Part shown: positions 44,287-54,673 of the stretch, in pieces | Layout: each line of letters starts with the position of its first letter | Position numbering within the stretch: the stretch's first letter is position 1 | Origin: Acidobacteriota bacterium | GTDB lineage: Bacteria; Acidobacteriota; Terriglobia; Terriglobales; Acidobacteriaceae | NCBI GenBank assembly: GCA_021792135.1 | Contig: JAJYVF010000012.1 | Coordinates: 1 to 64,000 of the forward strand | Length of the DNA stretch: 64,000 nt | Reading direction: 5' to 3' | Translations under genes and position numbers: made by a program | Notes under the pieces: generated by a model | The model's database searches: none | What the model saw: the letters and a program-made list of their open reading frames with translations, nothing else | What the model was told of the DNA's origin: nothing

Positions 44287-45648
44287 TCAGCGTTCCTGGT
44301 CCGGCGGGACGTTGTAGAGCTGGAACTCGCGGATGGCGGCGCCGTTAACGCTGGAAAGGATGTTGAGGCGGACGCGGCTGGCGGTCACGGGCGGGAAGAT
44401 GTCGATTTTTTCGTGCCCGATGGCGTGGGCCGAGGCCACGGTCTTCCAGCCGTTTCCCGTCCAGGCGTCGATCGAATACTTCTCGATGCGCTGGCCGTCG
44501 TTGATCCACTCCATGGTGAGCGCGCGGTCGAAGGTCACCGGCGGGCTGAAGAAGACTTCAAGGGTGGAGTGGTTCGATCCGGCGGGAGCCGACCAGAAGG
44601 TGTCCGGGTTGCCATCGAGGGCGGCGGACATCTCGGGCGAAGCAGGCGTGGCGCTGAGAGCCAGGTTGTGGGCGTAGCGTTGGCGCAGCGCTTTACCGAA
44701 TTCCTCGAGACGAGCGACGTCGGCGTCCGGCAGCAGGCCGCGGCGGTCGGGTGCCAGGCCGAGCATGAGCTGCGCCCCGCGTCCCACGGTCTGATCCCAG
44801 GTGGTGAGCAGTTGCTGGACGCTCCGGAGGGTGCCTTCGTCGTTCGGATGCCAGAACCAGTGCCCGCTGTGCAGGGGCGTGTCGGCCTCGACCGGACGCC
44901 AGCGCAGATAGCCGTGGCGGTCGATCACGTCCCAGTCTTCGTAACGAACGACACCATCCTCATTGCCCACCCAGCGGGCATCGCCGTATTCGAAGAGAGC
45001 GGTATCGGCGAAGACGATGGTGTTGGGCTGATACATGCGCAGGGTCTCGATGATCTTCGGGAAGTTGTAGACGTGGCCTGCGCTGCCGGCGCCATCGAGC
45101 CAGAACTCGACCAGATCTCCATAGTTCTGGGCCAGCTCGGACAATTCATCGTTGTAGTAGCGGTCGTAGGCGGCGGAGTCCTTGTAGCGGGGGTCGTGGC
45201 GATCCCAGGGCGAGAGATAGACGCCGAACTTCAGCCCATATTTGCGGGCGGCACGAGCCACATCGCCCACCACGTCACCCTTGCCGTTCTCCCACGGGCT
45301 GGATTTGACGCTGTAGTCGGTCTGCGCGGTGGGCCACAGGCAGAAGCCGTCGTGATGCTTGGCGACCAGCACCACGTAACGCGCGCCCGCGGCGCGAATG
45401 GCTTTCATCCACTGGTCGGGATCGAAACTCGTGGGGTTGAAGACCGAGGGGCTGGCGGTGCCGTCGCCCCATTCGCGGTTGAGAAAGGTGTTGGTGCCGA
45501 AGTGGATGATGACGCCGAATTCGAGGTCCTGCCACTCGACCTGCTGGGGTGAGGGTTTCATGTCGACGGCATTCTGCGCGTGGGCGGCAGCCACGCAGCA
45601 GGCGGCCGCCAGGACGGAAAGGAACAACAGGCGTCGGAAGGCTCGCAT
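44287..45648 (-). CDS. Exported alpha-L-fucosidase (GH29) with C-terminal discoidin-like domain
   Basis: A 453-residue protein with signal peptide (cleavage near A-H-A-Q). The GH29 barrel spans about residues 30-330: F-G-V-I-I-H-F-G, then A-K-H-H-D-G-F-C-L-W near 96-105, Y-L-S-P-W-D-R near 145, and the nucleophile Asp185 in F-W-L-D-G. From about residue 335 a beta-sandwich of the F5/8 type C (discoidin) class follows, ending I-R-E-F-Q-L-Y. It hydrolyses terminal alpha-L-fucose. ATG 45648 follows GGAGC. Neighbouring CutC, a DeoR/GlpR regulator and an alpha-galactosidase-like gene suggest a plant-polysaccharide utilisation area. Confidence 0.92.
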   Translation of the reverse strand: MRAFRRLLFLSVLAAACCVAAAHAQNAVDMKPSPQQVEWQDLEFGVIIHFGTNTFLNREWGDGTASPSVFNPTSFDPDQWMKAIRAAGARYVVLVAKHHDGFCLWPTAQTDYSVKSSPWENGKGDVVGDVARAARKYGLKFGVYLSPWDRHDPRYKDSAAYDRYYNDELSELAQNYGDLVEFWLDGAGSAGHVYNFPKIIETLRMYQPNTIVFADTALFEYGDARWVGNEDGVVRYEDWDVIDRHGYLRWRPVEADTPLHSGHWFWHPNDEGTLRSVQQLLTTWDQTVGRGAQLMLGLAPDRRGLLPDADVARLEEFGKALRQRYAHNLALSATPASPEMSAALDGNPDTFWSAPAGSNHSTLEVFFSPPVTFDRALTMEWINDGQRIEKYSIDAWTGNGWKTVASAHAIGHEKIDIFPPVTASRVRLNILSSVNGAAIREFQLYNVPPDQER

Positions 45649-45788
45649 GACAGGTGCTCCAAGCATAAACGAGGGGAACCGGGGATTGGCCGCTCGCGCC
45701 GGGCGGGCGGCGAATTAAGAAGAGGGAATGAACGCGGCGGGCTGTTCCATGCCGGGGTACGCGCCGGGGCGGGTTGCCGGGCGCGCGA

Positions 45789-46553
45789 TCAGCGGGATCG
45801 GGCCGAGGCGCGCCCCTCGATTTTCAACAGGGCATCGGCCAGGGCGCGGACATCTTCCTCGAGTACGGCGTAGCGCAGGTACTCGCGGTTCCGCATCGCG
45901 CCCATTTCCACTCCCAGCCTGTGGTAACGCACCGGGCTGGGGCAAACCGTGCGCAGACTGGCGTGAAACTCGGTGGCGCCGGTTGAATCGGCGGCGGAGG
46001 CGATGTTGTCGGGGGAAATGCCTCCGCCGGTCATGACGGTAATGCGGCCCGCGGCGCTTTCGACCATGCGGGCCACGGTGGCGAGGCCCTGGCTGGCCTT
46101 CGGCGCGCCGCCGGAGGTCAGCACGCGGGCAGCGCCGGTGGCGATGACGTCCTCCAGCGAGGCGGCGGGGTCGGGCGTCATGTCGATGGCGCGATGGAAG
46201 GTCACGGGGAGTGGACCGGCCAGGGCCACCAGTTCCTGCGTGCCGGGCACATCGACGCGGGCCTGTTCGTCGAGGACGCCGAGGACGAGGCCGTCGGCGC
46301 CGAGGCCGCGGGCCCGGCGAATGTCTTCCCGCATGACATCGAATTCGTCATCGCTGTAACAGAAGTCGCCGCCCCGCGGGCGGATCATGACAAAGACGTC
46401 AATCGTGACGCGCGCGCGGACACGGGCGATCAGACCGGCGGAAGGAGTGATTCCGCCCTCGGCCAGATCCATGCAAAGCTCAACGCGCTGCGCTCCGCCG
46501 CGCTGCGCAGCCACCGACGACTCCACCGAATCCGCACAGATTTCAAGGACCAT
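45789..46553 (-). CDS. cutC: CutC-family protein
   Basis: A 254-residue TIM-barrel protein of the CutC family. Marks are E-I-C-A-D-S-V-E-S near the start, R-V-E-L-C with the conserved Cys, G-G-I-T-P-S, the M-I-R-P-R-G-G-D-F-C-Y-S block (about residues 56-67), F-H-R-A-I-D (about 118-123), L-T-S-G-G-A-P and V-M-T-G-G-G-I. The family name comes from an E. coli copper-tolerance screen whose role is now disputed; deletion studies in bacteria give inconsistent copper phenotypes. The R-P-R-G-G-D-F-C-Y motif and Cys arrangement suggest metal binding, while its closeness to sugar hydrolase genes is common in Bacteroidetes and Acidobacteria. Function unassigned. Confidence 0.9.
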   Translation of the reverse strand: MVLEICADSVESSVAAQRGGAQRVELCMDLAEGGITPSAGLIARVRARVTIDVFVMIRPRGGDFCYSDDEFDVMREDIRRARGLGADGLVLGVLDEQARVDVPGTQELVALAGPLPVTFHRAIDMTPDPAASLEDVIATGAARVLTSGGAPKASQGLATVARMVESAAGRITVMTGGGISPDNIASAADSTGATEFHASLRTVCPSPVRYHRLGVEMGAMRNREYLRYAVLEEDVRALADALLKIEGRASARSR

Positions 46554-46689
46554 GCTTTCCCGATCTCCAATCTATCCTGGTGGGCAGCCGGATGGTCCGG
46601 TATCAGGTACAGAAAGAGCACTCTCATCCTGAGACTGGCTGCGAGGCTGCCCCCCGTGGGCGGCAGCCCCTTCGTGAGAAGTTATAGTG

Positions 46690-46870
46690 CGGGGAGAACT
46701 GCAGGGTTCGCGGTGTCGGCCGATCGAGAGAAAGGGCCGGCACCAGCGCCTTCCGGAATCCAGGAGCCTCCACGGACACCTGGTAGTGGCCGGGCTGCAG
46801 GGATTGAACCCGGTGGAACCCTCGCTGCTGGTGACGGCCCGCGTCGCCACGCCGGTGTCAAGGTTGTCAG
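46690..46870 (-). pseudogene. Frameshifted remnant of a carboxypeptidase-regulatory/TonB-dependent receptor protein
   Basis: On the minus strand from about 46870 one frame reads N-L-D-T-G-V-A-T-R-A-V-T-S-S-E-G-S-T-G-F-N-P, and after a one-base loss near 46800 the next frame continues L-Q-P-G-H-Y-Q-V-S-V-E-A-P-G-F-R-K-A. Together they give the core of the carboxypeptidase regulatory-like (Cna-B-type) domain that opens acidobacterial Oar-like TonB-dependent receptors. No start, signal or barrel follows. This is a degraded fragment. Confidence 0.75.
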
Positions 46871-47090
46871 GCCGAAATTCCAAAATTCCAGGGGCTTCAC
46901 TGCCCGGAGGTAGCGTTCGAAACGAAATGGGGAAGCGCGCCGGGAGAGGAATACTCCCTGGCGCGATGCTCCGCTTCGTGCGAACGCCTGTCAGACCTCC
47001 TGCCGGGAAACCGAGCATCGAAGACAAACCTCCAGGAGAATGGCTGAGGCCCAATTCTAAGCAAGAATCCTCAGAACTGTTCAATAAAAA

Positions 47091-47117
47091 TGATCGAGAC
47101 GATCAGGTGATGCACCT
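47091..47117. promoter_or_regulatory. Two adjacent inverted repeats upstream of the DeoR-type gene
   Basis: TGATCG-AGA-CGATCA at 47091-47105 and AGGTG-ATG-CACCT at 47105-47117 abut each other, about 175 bases before the regulator start. They could be operators for it or unrelated remnants. No protein can be assigned. Confidence 0.35.
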
Positions 47118-47291
47118 CGATAATCAGAAAGATGTTCGCGGACCCTTATCCAGGAGCTGCGAAGACCGCAGGATCAAGCGCCGCGACACCGGCACACAGC
47201 GGGGATATCGCCGGAATCAGCCTGTATGCATGACAGCGCGTGACGGACACGATGGTTCTGGTGTAGTGTTTCGAGGGAAAGAGGCCGAAAC

Positions 47292-48113
47292 ATGTCACGA
47301 AAGCTGGTGGAAATGGAAGCGGTCCAGGTTCCGTCGCCCGAACGCAGTCAGATGCTCATCGATGAGCGCAGGCAACACATCCTGTCGCTGATTCACAACC
47401 ACGGCCGCGTGCTCGTCGGGGAGCTGTCGCGCGACCTCGGCATTTCGCAGATCACCATCCGCAAGGATCTGGAGTACCTGCAGTCGAAGGGGCTGGTCCA
47501 GCGGACGCATGGGGGAGCGCTGCGGCTGCAGTCGGGCGCGCTCTTCGATCCCTCGCTCCAGGAGAAGCAGAAACAGCACTCGCAGGAGAAGCAGCGGATC
47601 GCCGCGGCCGCGGCGGAGATGGTGGAGGAGGGCCAGTGCGTCATGCTCGACTCCGGAACCACAACGGCCGCCGTGGCCCAGGCGCTCAAGCGCTTCTCCC
47701 AGCTGACCGTGATCACCAATGCGGTGAACATCGGGGCCGAGCTGGCCAGCACCAACTTCGAGGTCATTCTCATCGGCGGAACGCTCCGCAAGAACTCGTT
47801 TTCCCTGGTGGGGCCGCTGGCCGAGGATGTGCTCGACGAAATGCACGCCGACATTCTCTTCCTCGGCGTCGACGGCTTCGACACCGAGATCGGCGTGACG
47901 ACCCCGAATTTCCTCGAATCTCGCGTCAATCGCGCCATGGTCAAGGCGGCGCGCCAGGTCGTCGCCGTCTGCGATTCGACCAAGTTCGGGCGGCGCAGTC
48001 TGTCGCGCATCGTGCCCGTCTCGGCCATCCACTGCGTGATCACTGACAGGAACCTGCCAGCGGAAACGGCGGAAACGCTGCGGGCTCAGAATGTCGAGGT
48101 TGTCCTCGTCTGA
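47292..48113 (+). CDS. DeoR/GlpR-family transcriptional regulator
   Basis: A 273-residue sugar-responsive repressor. The winged helix-turn-helix (R-R-Q-H-I-L-S-L-I, then V-G-E-L-S-R-D-L-G-I-S-Q-I-T-I-R-K-D-L) covers about residues 26-75, with the family line R-T-H-G-G-A near residue 76. The effector domain has L-D-S-G-T-T-T (about 118-124), I-G-G-T, and F-L-G-V-D-G-F-D; it is related to ribose-5-phosphate isomerase and binds sugar phosphates. The extra ~20-residue N-terminal extension and overall pattern resemble AgaR/GlpR. Convergent alpha-galactosidase and upstream fucosidase genes suggest control of sugar use; this is inference. AAAGAGG precedes ATG 47292. Confidence 0.9.
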   Translation: MSRKLVEMEAVQVPSPERSQMLIDERRQHILSLIHNHGRVLVGELSRDLGISQITIRKDLEYLQSKGLVQRTHGGALRLQSGALFDPSLQEKQKQHSQEKQRIAAAAAEMVEEGQCVMLDSGTTTAAVAQALKRFSQLTVITNAVNIGAELASTNFEVILIGGTLRKNSFSLVGPLAEDVLDEMHADILFLGVDGFDTEIGVTTPNFLESRVNRAMVKAARQVVAVCDSTKFGRRSLSRIVPVSAIHCVITDRNLPAETAETLRAQNVEVVLV

Positions 48114-48179
48114 GCCCGGTGGCTGTTCCCCGGGGTCCTGAGTGCGTCCTGCCCCGGCTCAGTTGTTATAACTCAAGGC

Positions 48180-50651
48180 CTACTTCTGCTCGAACCTCTG
48201 ATTCTGCTGCGGAGCGAACGCCGTCGGAACATAGCCGGTGACGTGAATCGAGCAGCTCTTGTCGGCGTGGCTGCCGCTGAGGCCGTCGGCCGTGAGATGG
48301 ATCTGGAAGTCGCCCGGTTCCGTCCACGCGTGGGTCACATGCGCGCCATCGAGATGCACCCCGTCACCGAAATCCCAGTGATACGCGAGCACCGGATTGC
48401 CTGACTCCGCATGGGCGGAGAAGGGAACGGTGTCCCCCGATTTGGCGGTTGCGGGGCAGTCGGCGGTCAGATCGGGCGATCCCACCGGCACGCTCTGGTC
48501 GACGATCTTCAGCAAGCGGACTGAGTGGGTCGGCTGATCGAGCTGCACGGTTCCGGATGAGATCGGCACCGAGGAGTTCTGGTCCAGGACATCGGTGATC
48601 GTATAGTTGCCGCTCGCTGCAAGGCCGAGATCGGCGAGGCGAATGGAGTGCTGCCGGCTCTGCTCGGTCCAGTTGAAGACCGCCAGGATGCTCTGCCGGT
48701 TGGATTCCTTCAGGTACCAGATGCTGGGCTGCCCGTCTTCGGGGGAGTAGCTCATCAGGTCCACGGGCTTAGCCGCCTGGCCGAGCTTCACCATATCGAT
48801 CAGGTCCTCATTCTCGAGCAGCGCGGTGCGCTCCGGATCATTCTCGAGCGAGGGCAGATTGTCGCCGATCTCGAACATGCCGCCGGAGACGGCTGCCAGG
48901 GCGATCGAGGATTTGGCTTCATCCAGAGAGAGCGGACGGCGCCCCTGATGCCACGACTGGTCGCCGATGTGCTGGGTCGAGACGGTGAAGGCATCCGGGT
49001 CGGAGACGAAGAAATTGCGGTTCATGTAATAGCGGGCAGCGATGCCGGTGGCGGCGTCCTTGCTGGCGCCAAAGCTGTGGCCGGTGTCCTGGGAGATGCG
49101 CCCGTAATCGACAAAGCCGACGGGGTTCATCATCACGCTGCCGTCCTTGTCGAGGTAGACGTCGTTGCCCACGGCTTCGCGGATGATCTTCAGCCCGATG
49201 CGCTGCGCTTCCATGGCTGTGGTGTGCGGCTTATAGAAGTAGCCCTCGATGGCGCTGTCGTCCATGAAGTCCATCTTGATGTAGTGGATCTGCCACTGGC
49301 GGACCAGCTTGGAGTAGGTCTCCCGGAGGTAGTTCTGGGCGCCGGGGTTGGTGTTATCGAGCATGTAGAGCTGGTCTTTATTGCGTGACACATGCCCGGC
49401 CGGGATGGGCTTGCCCTGCGCGTTCCTGATCAGCCAGTCGGGGTGCTGCTGATAGACCCAGGAGCGCTCGGAGACTTCGAAGGGGGCCGTCCAGATGCCG
49501 GGGACCAGGCCGAGGCCGCGGATCTGGTACTCCATCGGGGTCATACCCTGCGGAAACAGGGTGGCGTTGGGTGTGACGTATTCGCCGCGCGCGTACTGGT
49601 AGCCCTCGTCGATGTGGAAGAGGTCGTAGCCGTACTTTTTCAGGTGTTCTGCCTGCCACTGCGCATTGGTGAGGGCGGTTCCTTCATTGAGGCCGAAGTA
49701 GTACGCGGTCCAGCTCCACCAGCCCAGCAGCGGAGGCGCGGAGACGCGGGCGTGGTGAATCTGGCGGATCAGCGAGCCGTAGGCTTCCAGCTGGTGGTGG
49801 TAGTCCTTGCTGACGCTGATGGTCACAGCTTCGGCAGGCAGCTGGCCGCCTGCGTCCACAGGAAGGCTCAGCTCGATCTGGTCCTCGGGGGAATCGCCGC
49901 GCAGCGAGTTCATCTTCTCCTCTTCGGTGGTCCCCGTGGACTCCGCTTCCCAGGCGGAGATATGCGGATTGCTGCCGGTGCTGTCCAGATGCACGCGAAG
50001 AATGGTGATGAACCGGTCGGAGGTGAGCGCCCCCACGAAGATGCTTTCGTGGCTCTGCCGGTTATAGATGAGCTGGCTGCCGACGCCCCGCTGCATGTTG
50101 TCTTCGGCATCGCCGAGGTCGTGGATCTTCACCGCCGGGCGGTCTTCGCTGAAGCTGTCGGAGAGCACGCGGTCTTCGGCGACGGGGCCTCCGAGATCGG
50201 CAATGGTGCCTCCCGAGGCATCTACGGGACGGATGGCTTCGACGTTGATGGTCTTCCCGGTGGTGTTGTGGACCGTGACCTCAACATCCGCAAACGGCTG
50301 GCTGGAGTAGGCGCGCAGGCGGTATACAAGGTCGGGCTGTCCGCTCAGGCCGGTGTAGGTGACCTGGTATTCTTCAGCCTCGCCGAGGTATCCCTGGCCG
50401 CTGGAGCGCTGGATGGTGTGAGTCGGGTAATCGGCGGCATGCAGCCAGCGATGATCGACTTCGGCTGCGACTCCGGAGTCGAGTGCGGGGCCGGAGGCGC
50501 CAGCGAGACGAATGCTGTATTTGCCGTCAGGACTGACAGCAACGCGCAGGGCTGTCTCCTGGGCGTACAGCGAACATGCCGTGGCCGCGCAACCCGCGAT
50601 CACCGCGCTAACAACACCTTTATGAATGGCCTGCCGGACTCTGTCGTTCAC
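48180..50651 (-). CDS. Exported alpha-galactosidase-like protein (GH27/GH36 fold) with PKD domain
   Basis: An 823-residue secreted protein. GTG 50651 follows a perfect AAGGAGG, so it was preferred to ATG 50675 that overlaps this ribosome site. A signal peptide (cleavage near Y-A-Q) precedes an N-terminal beta domain to about residue 300. The (beta/alpha)8 domain then shows G-W-W-S-W (about 310), F-H-I-D-E-G-Y-Q near 345, and the nucleophile D461 in Y-I-K-M-D-F. The acid/base is likely an Asp in V-S-D-P-D (549-553). The C-terminal ~100 residues form a PKD domain (Y-H-W-D-F-G-D-G-V and H-A-W-T-E-P-G). Alpha-galactosidase is the best guess; clan D members with other alpha-linkages are possible. 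Confidence 0.82.
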   Translation of the reverse strand: MNDRVRQAIHKGVVSAVIAGCAATACSLYAQETALRVAVSPDGKYSIRLAGASGPALDSGVAAEVDHRWLHAADYPTHTIQRSSGQGYLGEAEEYQVTYTGLSGQPDLVYRLRAYSSQPFADVEVTVHNTTGKTINVEAIRPVDASGGTIADLGGPVAEDRVLSDSFSEDRPAVKIHDLGDAEDNMQRGVGSQLIYNRQSHESIFVGALTSDRFITILRVHLDSTGSNPHISAWEAESTGTTEEEKMNSLRGDSPEDQIELSLPVDAGGQLPAEAVTISVSKDYHHQLEAYGSLIRQIHHARVSAPPLLGWWSWTAYYFGLNEGTALTNAQWQAEHLKKYGYDLFHIDEGYQYARGEYVTPNATLFPQGMTPMEYQIRGLGLVPGIWTAPFEVSERSWVYQQHPDWLIRNAQGKPIPAGHVSRNKDQLYMLDNTNPGAQNYLRETYSKLVRQWQIHYIKMDFMDDSAIEGYFYKPHTTAMEAQRIGLKIIREAVGNDVYLDKDGSVMMNPVGFVDYGRISQDTGHSFGASKDAATGIAARYYMNRNFFVSDPDAFTVSTQHIGDQSWHQGRRPLSLDEAKSSIALAAVSGGMFEIGDNLPSLENDPERTALLENEDLIDMVKLGQAAKPVDLMSYSPEDGQPSIWYLKESNRQSILAVFNWTEQSRQHSIRLADLGLAASGNYTITDVLDQNSSVPISSGTVQLDQPTHSVRLLKIVDQSVPVGSPDLTADCPATAKSGDTVPFSAHAESGNPVLAYHWDFGDGVHLDGAHVTHAWTEPGDFQIHLTADGLSGSHADKSCSIHVTGYVPTAFAPQQNQRFEQK

Positions 50652-51036
50652 TTTCCCTCCTTGGAAGAAAACCATGATTGAACCCCTCGATCCCCTCACC
50701 GGCGCAGCGATGCTTCGTCCGACCGGCTGCCTGATCGCCGTTGGTGGGATACGGTCAGGTTGCAACCCCGCCCCGGGGCGGGGGACTTCCCCGGGGCGCC
50801 CAGGAGGCAACCGGATTTCGTTTAATTACCTTTAAGAGCGAAAGGCTAGAATGAATGGAGAACCCATGTCAAGAAGATATGCCTGTCTTCCGGCCTGCCG
50901 CCTGCCGGGACTGAACCGGAAAAGGAAAGGCGGCCCGGAGGCTGGTGGGATTTTTGCCGTAAACCAGCGATGGGAAGAATAAGGAAACGCAAGGGATTGG
51001 ACGGCGCGACCCGCCCCCTGCCGTCGGGATCCGCTC
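50652..51036. other. 385-base intergenic region with a GC palindrome
   Basis: No gene supported. It holds an 18-base perfect palindrome CCCCGCCCCGGGGCGGGG at 50766-50783, about 115 bases upstream of the alpha-galactosidase-like start, with a second GC-rich inverted segment just after it. Its role is unknown; it may be a terminator-like structure or simply low-complexity GC sequence. Confidence 0.35.
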
Positions 51037-51252
51037 CTACTTCTTCTTTCGTGCCCGGCCCAGTGCCTTCTTTTGCGCTCTGAACGTCTTCTTTTGCTGT
51101 TTCCTGAGCTGGTGCAGGTCGCGGTGCGACTGTTTCCGGTTGTGCTTCTGCGCGGCGCGGCGCGCGGCATCCGCATCGGCGTGGGCTGCGACCGGCATCG
51201 CGGCGCCCAGACCCAGAGAAAACAACAGCATCCACGTTGCCAGCCACTTCAC
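51037..51252 (-). CDS. Small exported highly basic protein, 71 residues
   Basis: A 71-residue protein beginning with GTG 51252, seven bases after GGGAGG. It has a signal peptide (M-K-W-L-A-T-W, hydrophobic core, A-H-A cleavage) and a mature part of about 48 residues that is extremely rich in Lys, Arg, Gln and Ala: R-R-A-A-Q-K-H-N-R-K, R-A-Q-K-K-A-L-G-R-A-R-K-K-K. The mature chain would be helical and cationic, possibly binding anionic envelope polymers. No family recognised. It is divergent from groES with the heat-shock promoter between them. Confidence 0.6.
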   Translation of the reverse strand: MKWLATWMLLFSLGLGAAMPVAAHADADAARRAAQKHNRKQSHRDLHQLRKQQKKTFRAQKKALGRARKKK

Positions 51253-51448
51253 CGGCGCACCTCCCGATAAGGCCTGGCGGGATAGTACAACTCCGGAATG
51301 CCGGAAGCCTATCACCCGGTCAGGGGATTTTCTGGCTTTGGGGGAAACGGCCGCGGAGGTCGCTGGCTGAAGCGGACCGAAACCAGACGGTGAGCCGACA
51401 AGCGACGGAAAATATGAGCCGAATTCACTCACTTTTTACCTTCCCCCC

Positions 51449-51478
51449 TTGACATCCACAACTCCGGCCAGGTAGCTT
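51449..51478 (+). promoter_or_regulatory. groESL promoter
   Basis: TTGACA at 51449-51454, an 18-base spacer, and TAGCTT at 51473-51478 (weak -10) form a sigma-70-type promoter whose start would overlap the CIRCE element. The -35 is perfect; the -10 is poor. Confidence 0.55.
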
Positions 51479-51503
51479 AGCAGTCGTAGGGTGAAAGTGC
51501 TAA
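51477..51503. promoter_or_regulatory. CIRCE operator (HrcA binding site)
   Basis: TTAGCAGTC-N9-AAGTGCTAA closely matches the CIRCE consensus TTAGCACTC-N9-GAGTGCTAA, with two mismatches in total. It overlaps the groESL promoter -10 region. In many bacteria HrcA binds here and represses groESL until heat shock. hrcA is not in the window; HrcA control is inferred from the element. Confidence 0.85.
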
Positions 51504-51686
51504 ACGGCGACGCTGCGAGTTGTGCGGCAGCGGCGTTTCGGGGCCGGAAGCAAACGGCCGGCGATCGCCCGCAATCGCTCCATTTTTACGAAGCAGTCGA
51601 CGCAAGGGTTTCTTCCCCGCGGGACGGTTCCCGCGGGCAATCGCGATGCGGAGCGGCTACTCCGCAAATCTCTGAAGGAGAAGGTA

Positions 51687-52004
51687 ATGGCAACTGCAAC
51701 AGCATCCGTAACCAAGACGTTCACACCGCTGCACGATCGTATCCTGGTACGCCGCATTGAGGAGAACGAGACAGTGCGCGGCGGCATCATCATCCCCGAC
51801 AGCGCCAAGGAAAAGCCCCAGGAAGGCGAAGTGATCGCCGTGGGCAAGGGCAAGTCGAATGACGAAGGTAAGGTCTTCCCGCTGGATGTGAAGGCCGGCG
51901 ACCGCGTGCTCTTCGGAAAATATTCGGGCACCGAGATCCGCATTGACGGGGAAGAATACCTGATCATGCGCGAGGAAGAAGTTCTCGGAATCCTCAAGAA
52001 GTGA
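51687..52004 (+). CDS. groES: Co-chaperonin GroES
   Basis: A 105-residue heptameric cap of GroEL. The start [12 protein letters not shown] is somewhat longer than E. coli (97 residues). Conserved segments are [10 protein letters not shown], the mobile loop with [12 protein letters not shown], and [23 protein letters not shown] precedes ATG 51687. It is under the CIRCE-linked promoter and 99 bases before groEL. Confidence 0.97.
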   Translation: MATATASVTKTFTPLHDRILVRRIEENETVRGGIIIPDSAKEKPQEGEVIAVGKGKSNDEGKVFPLDVKAGDRVLFGKYSGTEIRIDGEEYLIMREEEVLGILKK

Positions 52005-52013
52005 ACTGGCCGT

Positions 52014-52046
52014 TCAGGCGTGGACGGCTTCGCCGTTTCGGCCTGA
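52014..52046 (+). other. Nested hairpin in the groES-groEL spacer
   Basis: TCAGGC at 52014-52019 pairs with GCCTGA at 52041-52046, enclosing an inner ACGGC-TTC-GCCGT hairpin at 52024-52036. There is no T-tract. It may act in mRNA processing or stability between the two genes, which often need unequal dosage. Confidence 0.4.
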
Positions 52047-53771
<1,725 letters not shown>

Positions 53772-53810
53772 ACTCCGCGTTTGGCGGAACGCGCTAACGC
53801 GCAAAAACGG

Positions 53811-53841
53811 CGGGCGTCCTCTTCGGGAGGACGCCCGTTTT
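53811..53841 (+). terminator. Rho-independent terminator of groESL
   Basis: CGGGCGTCCTC (53811-53821), loop TTCGG, and GAGGACGCCCG (53827-53837), an 11-base perfect stem, followed by TTTT. It lies 40 bases after the groEL stop and is the clearest terminator in the window. Confidence 0.9.
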
Positions 53842-54053
53842 GCTTGAGAAGATCCCTCCACCCGCTCGCTATGGGATACGCATTTTGAGGGCAAGCTCAG
53901 ATTGTCCACCGAGGCCCACCTGTTGCGATTGCCTTTGCTTTTCAACGGTTGTGATCATCTTTTGGACGTCTTTTGCCTCATCAACAGGCCCACCGCATCG
54001 CCATCGCCGGCCTGGGGGGGCCGGACCTACAATCCCAGGCATTGGGGGTGTCT

Positions 54054-54497
54054 ATGCCGCACGATGCACAAGGCCTCTGGAAGCTCGATCTGGATCTGTG
54101 GAACTCCGGCAAGGCGGAGCTCGTCCCGCAGGTCTACACGGCTCAGGCCACGCACGCCGAGCCCGGCCATGAAGCCGTCCATGGGCCGGCGGAAATCGGC
54201 CACTGGATGTCCGTTCTGCATACCGCGTTTCCCGATTTCAAAGTCGAATTCACGCGAACCGTTACCGAGGGCAACCAGTTCGTTCTCTGCTGGACCTGCC
54301 ATGGGACACACAAGGGCGAGTTCCTGGGGATCGCCCCGACCGGTAAGCACGTCGATCTTCAGGGGGTGACGGTGGGCCGCACCAGCCACGGCCACATACA
54401 CGAGGAGCGTCTCTACTACGACCGGCTCGGCTTCCTGGAGCAGGTGGGGGCGGTGCCGGCGCTGGCGCATATCCAGCCGGAGTCCGTGATGCGCTGA
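54054..54497 (+). CDS. SnoaL-like / ester cyclase-type small protein
   Basis: A 147-residue protein of the NTF2/SnoaL-like fold. Family features are an N-terminal helix pair (L-W-N-S-G-K-A-E-L-V-P-Q-V-Y), H-G-P-A-E-I-G-H-W-M, F-P-D-F-K-V-E-F, then W-T-C-H-G-T-H-K-G-E-F-L-G-I-A-P-T-G-K, and a strand with E-E-R-L-Y-Y-D-R. Related proteins include polyketide cyclases and steroid-isomerase-like enzymes; many have unknown roles. ATG 54054 is preferred because homology begins there. It is monocistronic between the groESL terminator and panB. Substrate unknown. Confidence 0.78.
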   Translation: MPHDAQGLWKLDLDLWNSGKAELVPQVYTAQATHAEPGHEAVHGPAEIGHWMSVLHTAFPDFKVEFTRTVTEGNQFVLCWTCHGTHKGEFLGIAPTGKHVDLQGVTVGRTSHGHIHEERLYYDRLGFLEQVGAVPALAHIQPESVMR

Positions 54498-54673
54498 CGC
54501 AGCGGGGAACCCGGACAGGGAGGGCTGATTTTTGGGGGATTGCCAGCCGGTGCCTCGCGCGGGCCGGGGAGGGGGGCCGTTCCCGGCATTGTCATCTCCG
54601 CGTCGGGGGCGTATCGTCGGAGGTTGGGTTCGGGCGTCATCCTCCGCCTGGGAGGAGCCGCACTGGAGACAAC

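Larger units (their letters stand above)
46554..47291. other. 738-base region between cutC and the DeoR-type gene
   Basis: No intact gene is supported. It contains a frameshifted TonB-receptor-type remnant (46690-46870) and, at 47091-47117, two adjacent inverted repeats in a locally AT-rich stretch. The rest shows nothing recognisable. Confidence 0.5.
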
